From Cladosporium sp. IMV 00045 (Eukaryota > Ascomycota > Dothideomycetes > Cladosporiales > Cladosporiaceae), in the NCBI GenBank assembly GCA_001931905.2, contig MSJI02000801.1, positions 1 to 37,358 of the forward strand: a stretch of DNA of 37,358 bases, given 5' to 3'. Below, piece after piece: positions 9,963-19,037 of the stretch (the stretch's first letter is position 1; every line of letters begins with the position of its first letter). Below the pieces are notes generated by a model. It was not told the DNA's origin. It was given only the letters and a program-made list of their open reading frames with translations, and did no database searches. A program made the translations under genes and the position numbers.

Positions 9963-10919
9963 ATGCATTTCTCTAAACATATCATCATCCTTTCCGCGGC
10001 TGCCGTGTCTGCAGCGGCTCAGGGAACATATTCACCGCCGGGCAACGCAACAGACGCGCATACGGACTTCACTTCTACCTACGAGATCGTTGCCATTCCA
10101 GACCAAGTCGTCAATGCCAATAACACCTTTACTGGCGGCCTCCCAGGAGCCAGAGGTCTATACAAGATCAGTATCAACAGCAAGGAGAACTTCATCTGCT
10201 ACGATATTACCTTGACCGGCTTTCGTGGCGAGTACACCTCGCCGGCCAAAACCGCTACGCACATCCATGAGGCTGGCCCAGGCAAAGCCGGACCTCCTCG
10301 TATCGCTTTTCCAAACCCGGCCATTGTGGGAAGCAACACACGCCGCAGTGTTGGCTGCATCCAGGGCAGCGAGACTGGGTTTATCACTGGCATTAACAAC
10401 ACCACCACCGGTCAGGACCAAGGCTTCGGCTTCCACGTCAGGAGGATCGAGGAGAACCCCACCGCCTTCTTCGCCGATGTTCACTCATCCGAAGCAGTCC
10501 CTGGTGCCGTCCGTGGTCAATTCCCACTTGCAAGCTTGATCTCCGCGTCGACATCGATACCCAGCTACCCGTCAGGCTCCAGCTCCCCGTCGGGATCCAT
10601 GTCCAGTTCGATGCCTGTCCCGACGCCATTAAACTGCACAGGCACTTGTCCGACCCTCACCAAAGTCTACGAAGACTGCTCATCGACATCGTACGGAACG
10701 GGAGCCTGGACACCTCCTGCTGCAACTGGCGGCTACATCCCGCCTCCATCGGCCACTTGGGTCAAGCCCGCGGGTCCCACAGCTCCCTCTGCGCCTCCAT
10801 CGTATCCAGCTCGTCCGGTTGAGTCAAGCGTTGTCCCATTCACTGGTGCTGCAGTGAGGCACTCTGTTTTTGCTGGGCTAGTCGTACTTATTCTCGGAGC
10901 TTCGTGGAGTTTGATGTAA
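9963..10919 (+). CDS. Secreted CHRD-domain protein, probably GPI-anchored
   Basis: This is a single exon of 318 residues. A signal peptide covers about 1-19 (cut near SAAAQG). Residues ~35-190 are a CHRD-type domain: YEIVAIPDQVV, GLYKISIN, FICYDITLTGF, the diagnostic THIHEAGPGKAGPPRIAFPNP block, and a closing FFADVHSSEAVPGAVRGQ. The chordin-derived CHRD domain is common in fungal cell-surface proteins, where its ligand is unknown. A Ser/Pro-rich stretch follows (~195-290, with a small CTGTCPTLTKVYEDC cysteine segment), then a hydrophobic end (HSVFAGLVVLILGASWSLM) after a small-residue stretch, which fits a GPI signal. N-glycosylation sequons are frequent (NAT, NNT, NTT). The protein should sit on the plasma membrane or wall. 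It converges on the laccase region, which is also extracellular. Confidence 0.85.
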   Translation: MHFSKHIIILSAAAVSAAAQGTYSPPGNATDAHTDFTSTYEIVAIPDQVVNANNTFTGGLPGARGLYKISINSKENFICYDITLTGFRGEYTSPAKTATHIHEAGPGKAGPPRIAFPNPAIVGSNTRRSVGCIQGSETGFITGINNTTTGQDQGFGFHVRRIEENPTAFFADVHSSEAVPGAVRGQFPLASLISASTSIPSYPSGSSSPSGSMSSSMPVPTPLNCTGTCPTLTKVYEDCSSTSYGTGAWTPPAATGGYIPPPSATWVKPAGPTAPSAPPSYPARPVESSVVPFTGAAVRHSVFAGLVVLILGASWSLM

Positions 10920-11323
10920 CGCGTGATTTGCTTTGAGATCTTTTCTTTCTTTTTCTATTTCTCTTTGACGAATTCATTTTGGCTTTTGTTCTGACCTGTA
11001 AGATACTTTGAGTACTTCAGAAAGGCCAATGAGGGCCAAAATATTTCAAAAACTGCTGCATGGCATATCGCATAAATGAACTGACACTGTTATGGAAGTG
11101 TGACTTGAGAGGTCATGGAGCTGTCGGAATGAGCAGGTTTTCGGTGGCGTGCATTGGTATAGAGCACGGCATCAGCGTGGCGATGCTTGATATCTGAGTG
11201 ATACGCTCTCTCAGGTGTTCCGTGACAAGGACTGTTCATCGTGACTTGATTGTAGAACTGTTACTAACAAAAGTGAAGTGTGGATGAAGTACAATGCTTT
11301 GCAAAATGATAGGGGCAATCTCC
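10920..11323. other. Intergenic region between convergent genes
   Basis: These 404 bases hold the 3' ends of the CHRD gene (plus) and of the downstream laccase exon (minus). The start is T-rich (TTTCTTTCTTTTTCTATTTC), as expected for a 3' untranslated region. No gene is seen. Confidence 0.55.
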
Positions 11324-11500
11324 TTAGATCCCCGAATCCATCTTTTCGTACACAGCATTCGTCGCGTATTGGTTCCAGGCGTCACACTGGCTATCGAATT
11401 CGCGAGGAAATTCCTCAACCTGAGCGATCCTATCGGCCTGCTCCAAGAACTGAACCGCGAGTCCCTCATCGGCGTGCCATGCTATATGGCAGTGTAGTAC
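11324..11500 (-). pseudogene. Terminal exon of a second laccase, apparently without splice acceptor
   Basis: In minus orientation this frame reads VLHCHIAWHADEGLAVQFLE and continues to KMDSGI and a stop at 11324-11326. It is the last exon of an asco-laccase: HCHIAWH carries the type-1 copper cysteine and type-3 histidines, and the DSGI end fits the DSG(L/I/V) C-terminal plug. It is a diverged paralogue of exon 3 of the adjacent laccase, with many synonymous changes but conserved protein, so it was under selection for long. The intron-like sequence just upstream matches the neighbour's intron 2, yet the CAG acceptor is missing (GAAATGTA in place of ATTTCAGTTTTA) and no other AG occurs between it and the C-run. 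The rest of the gene could lie in the N gap. It may be a live gene with different splicing, a pseudogene, or an assembly joint. Confidence 0.6.
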
Positions 11501-11541
11501 ATTTCGGGCGTCAGTTTTACGTTTATAATAACATAGAGGGA

Positions 11542-11561
11542 GGGGGGGGGGGGGGGGGGGG
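11542..11561. repeat. Poly-G run (20 G) bordering the assembly gap
   Basis: Twenty consecutive G on the plus strand run directly into the Ns. On the minus strand this is the C-rich part of the presumptive laccase intron; the homologous intron next door is also C-rich. Confidence 0.9.
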
Positions 11562-11581
11562 NNNNNNNNNNNNNNNNNNNN
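11562..11581. other. Assembly gap (20 N)
   Basis: Twenty Ns separate the two laccase terminal exons. A round small number suggests a placeholder rather than a measured length, so an unknown amount of DNA may be missing, including the stop codon of the CBM20-laccase and the body of the second laccase. Confidence 0.9.
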
Positions 11582-13871
11582 CAGAGTCGTGCTTAGCGTA
11601 CACGGGGTTCCTGGCATAGTCGTCCCAAGCACTGCACTGGCTGTCGAACTCGCTGGGGAAGCTCTCAACCTGGCCGATTCTGTCGGCCTGCTCGAGGAAT
11701 TGGACGGCCAAACCCTCATCGGCGTGCCATGCTATGTGGCAGTGTAAAACTGAAATTTAGGCGTTAGTTTGCGTTTATAATAACATAGATGGGTTTGGAA
11801 ATGGTTTGGAAATGGTTTGGGGGCAGGGGGGAGGGCTGGGGGGCTGGGGGCGGATTTTCACTTACCCCATGCGCCAGGGTTGTCGGTCTGGAAAGCCAGG
11901 GCCAGCCAGCCGTTGGAAGGAAGCATGGCGGTGTCCCTGCGGGTGGGGTTGTTGTAGTTAAGGTTGTTGATGTCGCTCTCGCGCCATGCCTGCTGGCCGG
12001 CTCCGAGGACGTAGAAGTCGTGGCCGTGCAAGTCTTCACACAAACTTGTCAGCACTCACTGATTCACTTTCAAAGAGGATGTCATTGCACTTACGGATAG
12101 GGTGGGGAACCTGGACGTTGAAGGGGTTACCGGGGACGGAGCGAATGACCCAGTAAGTCCACTGGCCGGCACGCGGGAGCTCGATGATGTTGGCGCGGGT
12201 GGGGAAGTCTTCCTGGTTGTTCTTGACGTAGTCGAGGGTAGGCTTCTCCCACTCGGCGTTCAGGGAAGAGCCGTTGACGTTCCAGTAGAGAGTGAGAGTG
12301 CCGTCGGAGGAGGTGGTCTGGTTGAGCCAGGTGTCAAGAGGGGTGATGTTGTCGGCGACCTGGCCGGTCGGGACGTAAGAGTTCCAGTAAGGGGTCAGGC
12401 CCTGCTCGTCGGTGCAGCGCTGTTGGTAGCCGGAGCCCTGGCTGATCGGAGTCTCGGTCTCGTGGCCCTCGTAGGAGAAGATGGAGAGGATGTTGCCGTT
12501 GTTGGCATTGGAGCCGCAGCCGGCCTGGTCCTGGACTTCGGCGCGGAACCAGTAGCTTCCGGCAGGCTGGTTGCCGCGGATGATCACATCGTAGCGCTGG
12601 CCAATACCGAGGAAGACGTGGGTGGCGTTGTAGGGGACGATGGGCACGAAGTCGGCAGCGATGACTTCCATCTGATGGTTGTCGAGGGAGACCATATAGT
12701 GGTTGTCGACGGACATGTTGATCAGGCGGACACGGTGCTTCTTGTCCTGCTGCAGAGTCGTCCTCTCGTGCTCGCCGCCACGGTTGCTGGTCATCTTACC
12801 GTTGATGAGAGCAGTGTCGGCGGTGGGCGGAGCGCCGTTGAAGTGAGCAACTCTCTGAGAGAGGGTGTTGACGGTGTCGTAGTACCAGTCGGAGATTGCC
12901 AGAGAACCAGACTCAATATCATAATCGGCAGTGGCGGGACCGTGAACAATGATAGGACCGACAACACCATCACCGTACTGGCAAGAGAAGTGAGAGTGGT
13001 ACCAGGAAGTTCCGTGCTGGGTGGCCTGGAAAGTGTAGGTCTTCTGCTGGTTAGGGGCAACAGGGCACTCGGTGATACCGGGCACGCCGTCCTGAGTGTT
13101 CTTGTGCCATTGGCGGAGACCGTGCCAGTGGATCGCAGTGCCGTTGTTGGACATCTCGTTCTTGACGGTGACTTCAATGTAGTCACCCCAGTTGGCCTCG
13201 ATGGTAGGGCCGGGGTACTGGCCGTTGACGGCGAGAACCTCACGCTCAACACCGTCAGGAGCCATGGTCATGTTGGTGATGGTGAACTCATAACGAACGG
13301 TGCGGCCGGTGGTAGGGAAGTCGCTGTCGAAATCGGTGTCGATGGAATAATCGTTGTCCCAGCATTCACGAGAAGTCGGGCTGTTGGTGCAAGCCGGCTC
13401 AGGAGCAGAAGTAGGCTGGGAACCGCCAGCAGTGCTCTGCCATGTGTCGGATTGGGTAGGCCTGGTGCGGCAGTTGTTGGGGACGGTGAAGCTGTGGTTG
13501 GGGTCTTGCTCCCAAACAACGCTTCCGTCGTTTCTGAAAAGGATGTACTTGTATTGGAAAGAGGTGCCGGGGGGCAGGTTGACGGAGGTCGTCCAGAGAG
13601 GGTTGTTGTCCGAGTATCTCGACGAGGCGGAAAGGAAAACTGCGTTCGCTGGGTCCCAGTTACCAAGCGCAGGAATGGAGCCGACGACAGAAATGCTCTC
13701 GCCCCATGCCGTCTCTCTCAGCTCGTGGAAGCTGACCGAGACCTGCAAGCAGTCGGGGTCATTCTGACGGGCAACCAACTTTGTTGATTCGCTCCTGGGA
13801 ATGAAAGCAGATGCTGCTGCCGAGGCGGCGAGCGCCACGACGCTCGTCAAAGAGAAAGAAGGAAACAACAT
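11582..13871 (-). CDS. Laccase (asco-type multicopper oxidase) with N-terminal CBM20 starch-binding domain; 3' end lost in gap
   Basis: Exons are 12095-13871, 11866-12033 and 11582-11749 (introns 61 and 115 bases); 704 residues are present and the last codon runs into the Ns. Residues 1-~22 are a signal peptide. Residues ~38-134 are a CBM20: SVSFHELRETAWGESISVVG, SIPALGNW, PLWTTSVNLPPGTSFQYKYI, DGSVVWEQDPNHSFTVP, closed by a cysteine pair (C41, C134). A Ser/Thr/Pro linker leads to three cupredoxin domains from ~190, with all four copper motifs: HWHG (H248, H250), WYHSH (H292, H294), HPIHLHG (H590, H593, H595) and HCHIAWH (H651, C652, H653, H657). Both splices restore these motifs exactly. Laccases oxidise phenols with reduction of O2 to water outside the cell; CBM20 binds raw starch or other alpha-glucans. 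Asco-laccases normally lack this module. The missing end should be only a few residues, because the paralogous exon stops right after DSGI. Confidence 0.93.
11791..11821. repeat. Short tandem repeat in laccase intron 2
   Basis: On the plus strand GGTTTGGAAAT is repeated almost three times in a row (period 11), followed by a G-rich tract. It lies inside intron 2 of the CBM20-laccase and explains the unusual length of that intron (115 bases). Confidence 0.85.
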
Positions 13872-15874
13872 TATAAGAGTACCAGAAAATAAAACAAGGA
13901 AAGAGAAAAACGAGAGGATCCCTGTACAAGCGAAAGAAGAAGCTGTACAGAACGAAAGTTGGGTGTGTAGAGGAAGTAGAGGATGAAACAACGAGGATCT
14001 TCTTTCGCTGTGTAGTTGCGAGCATCTACTTACTTGTGGAAGGCCTTGTTGGTGCGGAACTCGCCAGACGGCCGGCACATCACGCACCAAGCGTCACGTT
14101 GATTGGGGGGATGTCGTTTCTTCGTGTGAAGTGGGTAACCCTCTTCGCCCCCCGACCGATCTATCAACAAACTATCACCCCAAGTCCCGTGCTGTCCAAA
14201 GTAGCACGGCTTTGCCACGAACCTTGGTCCTGCAGGTCGATCCTGCAAGAAGCAGGGCACAGGCAGGGCTGTCCAGCAGAGCCGCCTATTTGTCTGCATC
14301 TTCTGGTTTCACTCCACCATCCTGGAGTTCGGCAACGGCTGGGTTGTCATCGAAATTCGATTGGCAGACGAGCCGTGTCCTCGCATCTTAGTTGCTGGCA
14401 GCTAGGAAGAAATGGTGGTGCCAGAAGTAAGCATTGGCATATGTCCATCCGATTTTAGAAGCGAGATTTCAGACTGTCAAGCCTAGCGGCAGAGTTAATA
14501 TGTGACTAAAGCCGGCCCTAAGCAATTTATGGGCAAGGTGCAGTGGAGTTCAACAAGCAAGCGAAGAAACGAGAAGATAGCCGCGGACGGGCCGGTGTCT
14601 GCGATAGAGATCTTGAGAAAGCTTGGTATCGTCGCCACAGGCATGGTAAGGCTGGGTACCAAGTCCGATAGATGATGGTATGGTGACTTGAGTCAAGCGC
14701 ATTGACGTCGTAAGACAACCGAACAGGCCACGGATTGCGAGCAGGAGAGCAGTCCGAAGAATTTCATCGTTCGAGAAAGAAAAATCCCCCTTTCGTATTC
14801 TCCCGTGTCAAATTTTCGTACCTGCAGCGGGCCGAGGACTCGTGGCGGCGATCACCGTTTCATGCATGCACCCTTTTCGTGCTGTCAGGTCGGAAAAATT
14901 GGTTAAAGTTGACGATCAGAGAAGGGAAACGAACTGCAAGGCTCTCCGTTCGATACGGACGGAGTTTTGGTCGTGATGATCACTTCGTAATGAAACACGA
15001 GTTGGAAGAAATATCGACTTTCTTCTACACTGGGCGTATCAGTGATAATTGTAAATACGAGATACTAAGCATGCACATAAACCCTTGCAATCTCTTAAAA
15101 ACTTGGCTACCTCTCACCCCTGTATGCATATGCACCTCTACAGTAGGAGAGAAGTTGGCGAGCACATCCGATCTATCACTGACCAGCATTCAGAGATCCG
15201 AGATATGCGTGCTCCGCGCAAGCGTCCCATGGCGTCAAATCGATACGGTAGTGTCCATTACTAACCATCTCTGCATTGCTATTTTTGCCCTCCATACTCA
15301 TTAATACCGGTTCTTCGCCCGTGCTACTGTATGCTTTGCGGTCGAAAGAAACTAGCGGCGAGCACGAGCATTGCACCGTCGCCTCGCTAGCATCTTCACT
15401 TGCGAGACCTGAACGTCACGAGTCGGATCCTCCCCGGGGGGCGGTTTGTTCAGGTCGGTAAAGTCGGTTCTTCCTCAATACTACGGCGAAGTCCGGAGTA
15501 TCGTGACTATGATGTATGGAAAGCGTTGTTGTTATTGTTTTGCCGCCGTTACATGGTGGATCGATGGCTGCCGGCACCCGTGTCCGCGTGAAGGGAGGAG
15601 GCAGGATGAGGTATGTGAGCTCTACAGCATCTCCTAGGCTAATTCGTAAGACGGGGAGATACTTCTTTGAACCTCGGTCGTCAGTGTGATGGTGAAGGAA
15701 AAAAAGAACCTTCACTCGCACACATCACCACTGATATGTGCACCGTACCCGTATGTCCTTCCATTCCCTGCCCTACATACCTAAACAAAGAACGCCGAAC
15801 ACCTGGCTTGAGCGCTTGAGTAGCTATACTACTTGTACATGTTCCTTCCGAATTCAGAATACAACACCCAACCA
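13872..15874. other. Two-kilobase intergenic region, laccase promoter and RAD17 3' end
   Basis: This 2.0 kb stretch includes the laccase promoter (next to 13871). Open frames such as 14036-14458 and 14735-15304 (plus) have no motif, no bias and no splice support. I see no tRNA, repeat or transposon. The length is unusual for the window and leaves room for a long regulated promoter of the laccase gene. Confidence 0.5.
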
Positions 15875-18526
15875 TCAATCATCAACGATATCATCATCCT
15901 CCAGAACCAGCTTCTCCACCTGATTTTCGACGGGAATCCCGAGTCCGCCGCCTTCAGTCTTGCCGCGAACGGCAGGTTTGCGCTTCGCTTTCGTACCTCG
16001 CAGGCGGTCGGAGGCGTCCGCGTCGGGCTTATCGGTCGCCCATTGCTGCTGCTCTGCATCTGGGCCGTCCTGCTGTTGCTCGCCAGAAGTGTCAAAGTCA
16101 TCGTCGTTGTTGTCGCTTGCAGTGGTAGCGGAGCCGCGGATGCGAGTTGCGCCGAGGATTTGGTCAAGGTGGGACGATGGTGCTGTATTTGGTGATTGCA
16201 ATATGCGGGCCATATACGGCAGATGGTCCAGAAGCATTTCCTTCTTGGCCGCAGGAATAGTCGCTCTGCCGCCATGGTCTGTGTCATTGTCTTTGTTCTC
16301 ACGCTTCCAGCTTGCCACGCCAGGTTCACCGAAAATGGAAGGTCTTGATCTTGTGCTTCTTGTGTTGTCGATGTCGCCTCTCTGCATTTTCGAGATAAGT
16401 AGCTCGAGCAAGTCGTTGACTTCTTCCTTCTTTCTCCATATCTTCAGCGACGTCGGATAGAACATGTGATGAGCATCACCCTTCGTTCCACCTGGCGGAG
16501 AGCCTCTGTGCACCGGACATGGCAGGTTGAAAAGCACTCCACGTACAGCCGCCTGGAAGGACATCTCGTCCTGTCGTAGAGTGTCCGTGGCAGAGCCAGA
16601 GAAGGCCCGCATGCCAAACGAATAACGATCAAGAGAGAGGAGATCGGCATCAGAGATGCTGTCAATGCAGCCGCTGACGCTATCGAGAGACTCTTCAGAG
16701 CTTTGGCATGAGCACGAGAGAGCATAGTTTTCATGCAGAGCGGCGATATAAGTGGTTGTGTCCGTGCCGAGTTCATCGATCAGACGGTCAACATCTGTCT
16801 CAGGGATCTTATTTCGACGGTGCTGCGGCAACCAAGAAGGTGGTTGGGCAAGGACAGTACCGCTACCAGGCTCTTGTCGCTTATTATACACGATCTTGCC
16901 CACAGAATGGAAGATACCCAAACTGCTTTCGCGGTTACTGATAAGCTTCAATGCTTCTTCCTCAGCCTTGGTCATTGCTTGCTCACTCTTGGTCTTCTTG
17001 GTCTTCGTGAATGTCACCTTTGAAGACCAAGTATCTCCTTCATCTCCTCGTAAGCAAAGAAACTCCAGAGATGAGACCGCGCTGCGAATATCTCCGATCT
17101 CTGCCAAATGTTTGAGCACGAGCGGCCCGGGTGTCTTTCGTCTGCCGGACTTGCGTGCTTCCTTGACGACAATGCCTTCAAGAGCCTTCGTCATGATCGT
17201 TGGCGCAATGGCATTGAACTCGATAGTATCGAGCCAAGGGTTGTTCAAGAGCTCAGGACCCAGTAATCGATGGGCAGTAAAACTGTCGGCCGCGGCTGTG
17301 CTCGTAGACAGCAACGTTTCAGAGATCACGAGCACAATTGGTGTTGGTGTGCCTACCGCCACAGGCGGTGACGCCAAATACTGAGATAGGGCCGATCTGA
17401 ATGATGTTAAAGCGGGTGACGTTCGCGAGAATGTGTTTGGAAACTCCTCGACCAGCAATAATTGCTTCGTATTGGCATCCGGCTCTTCTTCAGACTGTTC
17501 CGACGTATCGTGGTCAAATGCAAGCTCATCATCGCCAGCTGATACAAGCTTCAAACCTGAAGACTTTCCAGCACGCCCAACAAAGTCTTCAAACTGCGCA
17601 GATGCAGTCATCGAACCTTCTGCAGTGAGATCGTTGCCAGCAGGATTCTTCCATTCGGTGACCTGCGCGCCCAAATCCTTCGCCAGCAATTCGATAGTCG
17701 TCGTTTTAGCCGAGCCCGCAGCGCCTTTCAGCACTAAAACTCTTTGCCGTCTCCCGGCGTAAGCAGCGTCAAGCCAATGTCGCACATCGGCGACCTTGCG
17801 CTTGTGAACGGCCAGTTCGTCCAGGTTGGAAGGACCAAATTGAACTACCCAAGGACGCTTGTCTTCATTGACGACGGCAAGAGAAGGCGTCCGGCCGCCA
17901 TCGCTTGTCTTCCGGAACTTTTGAGTAGGCGGCGGAAGCAAGCTAGAATCGCCCTGGGAGCTCGGGCGATGCTGGGGTTTTCGTTTGCGCATGGCGAGAG
18001 CCACGCTCGAATCCTTGGACAGCGAAAGACTAGTAGGATTGTCATCATCGGAGTCGATTGTTTCGGCTTCCTCTTGTGGTGTTGAAGATTTGGCGGGGCT
18101 TGGGGTGGGCTGAGAGGATTGCTGTCGCTGAGTCGCCGCATTGAAGAAAGAAAAGATTGGTTTCGTCTTTGGCTTTGATTCATCTTGAGCGATGGGCTTG
18201 GATTTTGCTTTTGTGGATTTTCCTTTCTTAGGTGAGGTTTGGGTGCTGTTTACTGGAGGTCTCGTGTTTGCAGCTCGAGCCTTGCTAGACTGTTCCTCGG
18301 AGCCAGCATCCTGCAGTGATGAGACGGGCGTAGGTTGATTCAATGGCTGCTGCCTCGACGATTTGCGAACTGGCTTCAATTTGCCCTTTGTCGGTTTGGA
18401 TTTCTCATTATCAACATCACCTTCGTCTCCATTGTCGTGAGTTGGTGCCACATTCGTCTTCTCATCATCGTCCTCATCCGAAGACACCGGCACGACTCTG
18501 CGCCTCGAAGCTCGCGGCTGGCCCAT
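15875..18526 (-). CDS. RAD17: Checkpoint clamp loader Rad17 (yeast Rad24 homologue)
   Basis: This is a single exon of 883 residues. The Walker A motif is GAAGSAKTTT (about 268-277) and the Walker B-like strand LLLVEEFPNTF (about 356-366, VEEFP instead of DE-D, usual for Rad17). PWVVQFGPSNLDELAVHKRK is the conserved entry to the AAA+ domain, and the tail PVENQVEKLVLEDDDIVDD is the conserved acidic end of Rad17. The first 220 residues are Ser/Lys-rich and disordered, with acidic DSDDD patches. With Rfc2-5, Rad17 loads the 9-1-1 clamp at DNA damage in the nucleus and lets ATR signal. The frame stays open 9 codons upstream, but only to a TTG; the first ATG is 18526, in a good context (G at -3). 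A TCACGTGA palindrome lies about 150 bases upstream. Confidence 0.95.
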   Translation of the reverse strand: MGQPRASRRRVVPVSSDEDDDEKTNVAPTHDNGDEGDVDNEKSKPTKGKLKPVRKSSRQQPLNQPTPVSSLQDAGSEEQSSKARAANTRPPVNSTQTSPKKGKSTKAKSKPIAQDESKPKTKPIFSFFNAATQRQQSSQPTPSPAKSSTPQEEAETIDSDDDNPTSLSLSKDSSVALAMRKRKPQHRPSSQGDSSLLPPPTQKFRKTSDGGRTPSLAVVNEDKRPWVVQFGPSNLDELAVHKRKVADVRHWLDAAYAGRRQRVLVLKGAAGSAKTTTIELLAKDLGAQVTEWKNPAGNDLTAEGSMTASAQFEDFVGRAGKSSGLKLVSAGDDELAFDHDTSEQSEEEPDANTKQLLLVEEFPNTFSRTSPALTSFRSALSQYLASPPVAVGTPTPIVLVISETLLSTSTAAADSFTAHRLLGPELLNNPWLDTIEFNAIAPTIMTKALEGIVVKEARKSGRRKTPGPLVLKHLAEIGDIRSAVSSLEFLCLRGDEGDTWSSKVTFTKTKKTKSEQAMTKAEEEALKLISNRESSLGIFHSVGKIVYNKRQEPGSGTVLAQPPSWLPQHRRNKIPETDVDRLIDELGTDTTTYIAALHENYALSCSCQSSEESLDSVSGCIDSISDADLLSLDRYSFGMRAFSGSATDTLRQDEMSFQAAVRGVLFNLPCPVHRGSPPGGTKGDAHHMFYPTSLKIWRKKEEVNDLLELLISKMQRGDIDNTRSTRSRPSIFGEPGVASWKRENKDNDTDHGGRATIPAAKKEMLLDHLPYMARILQSPNTAPSSHLDQILGATRIRGSATTASDNNDDDFDTSGEQQQDGPDAEQQQWATDKPDADASDRLRGTKAKRKPAVRGKTEGGGLGIPVENQVEKLVLEDDDIVDD

Positions 18527-19037
18527 GCCGCACGCTATATTCAGGATGCTCAAATGATCGCATGGGTCTGGTTAACATCAAGTTTTGATGAAAGTGGATG
18601 GATTCGAGTGGAGCACAGCAACAGCCGGAGCTCGATCGGCAAGCGAATGCTGCCTGAAGTTGACGGGGGCGCGGTGTCACGTGATGAGGGCTTTGATGCT
18701 ATATCACATCATGCAAGTGCCACATTCACCAGCGAAGTGAGATATTGTTTATTAAAATTGAGATAATGAGACTTTGAAAGTGAGAATGTTCATTTGAGTA
18801 GTATACAGGGACGGTCGGAGCAACCATCCCGGAGAATCAGAGCGGAAATGCCGCCCAAAACTTATCAACACACCCATACATCATCCAGCCCTCTGGCTAC
18901 GAAAAGCACATAAGGTGTCCCGGCAACATCTCGCGCATCGTCCTCTAAGATAAGTACAATCTACACCCAAGATGCAGCCAATGGAAAGGAGTCCAAGAAA
19001 AAGCAGCCCTGATGCGCCCCAAGTATAGATAAAGCAC
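18527..19037. other. Intergenic region, VPS1 3' end and RAD17 promoter
   Basis: These 511 bases hold the RAD17 promoter, including the TCACGTGA site, and the VPS1 3' untranslated region. Both genes run on the minus strand. No gene is seen. Confidence 0.55.
18677..18684. promoter_or_regulatory. TCACGTGA palindrome upstream of RAD17
   Basis: A perfect 8-base palindrome with the CACGTG core of basic helix-loop-helix factors (Cbf1-type site RTCACGTG in yeasts; the preceding base here is G) lies about 150 bases before the RAD17 ATG. Confidence 0.5.

Noticed and set aside
12102..13787. A 561-codon open frame on the plus strand opposite the laccase
   Set aside because: It is the exact antisense of the laccase exon, Val/Gly/Asp-rich, with no motif; it is a by-product of GC-rich third positions.
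14735..15304. A 189-codon plus-strand open frame in the laccase-RAD17 gap
   Set aside because: No domain, no codon bias and no splice support; Cys, Ser and Arg content looks random.
15426..15445. CCCCGGGG-type palindrome in the laccase-RAD17 gap
   Set aside because: Short, single, and not at a promoter distance that links it with a gene; chance is enough.
18524..18553. A longer N-terminus for Rad17 by nine codons
   Set aside because: The upstream codon is TTG, not ATG; the first ATG (18526) has a good context and starts the conserved basic lead.
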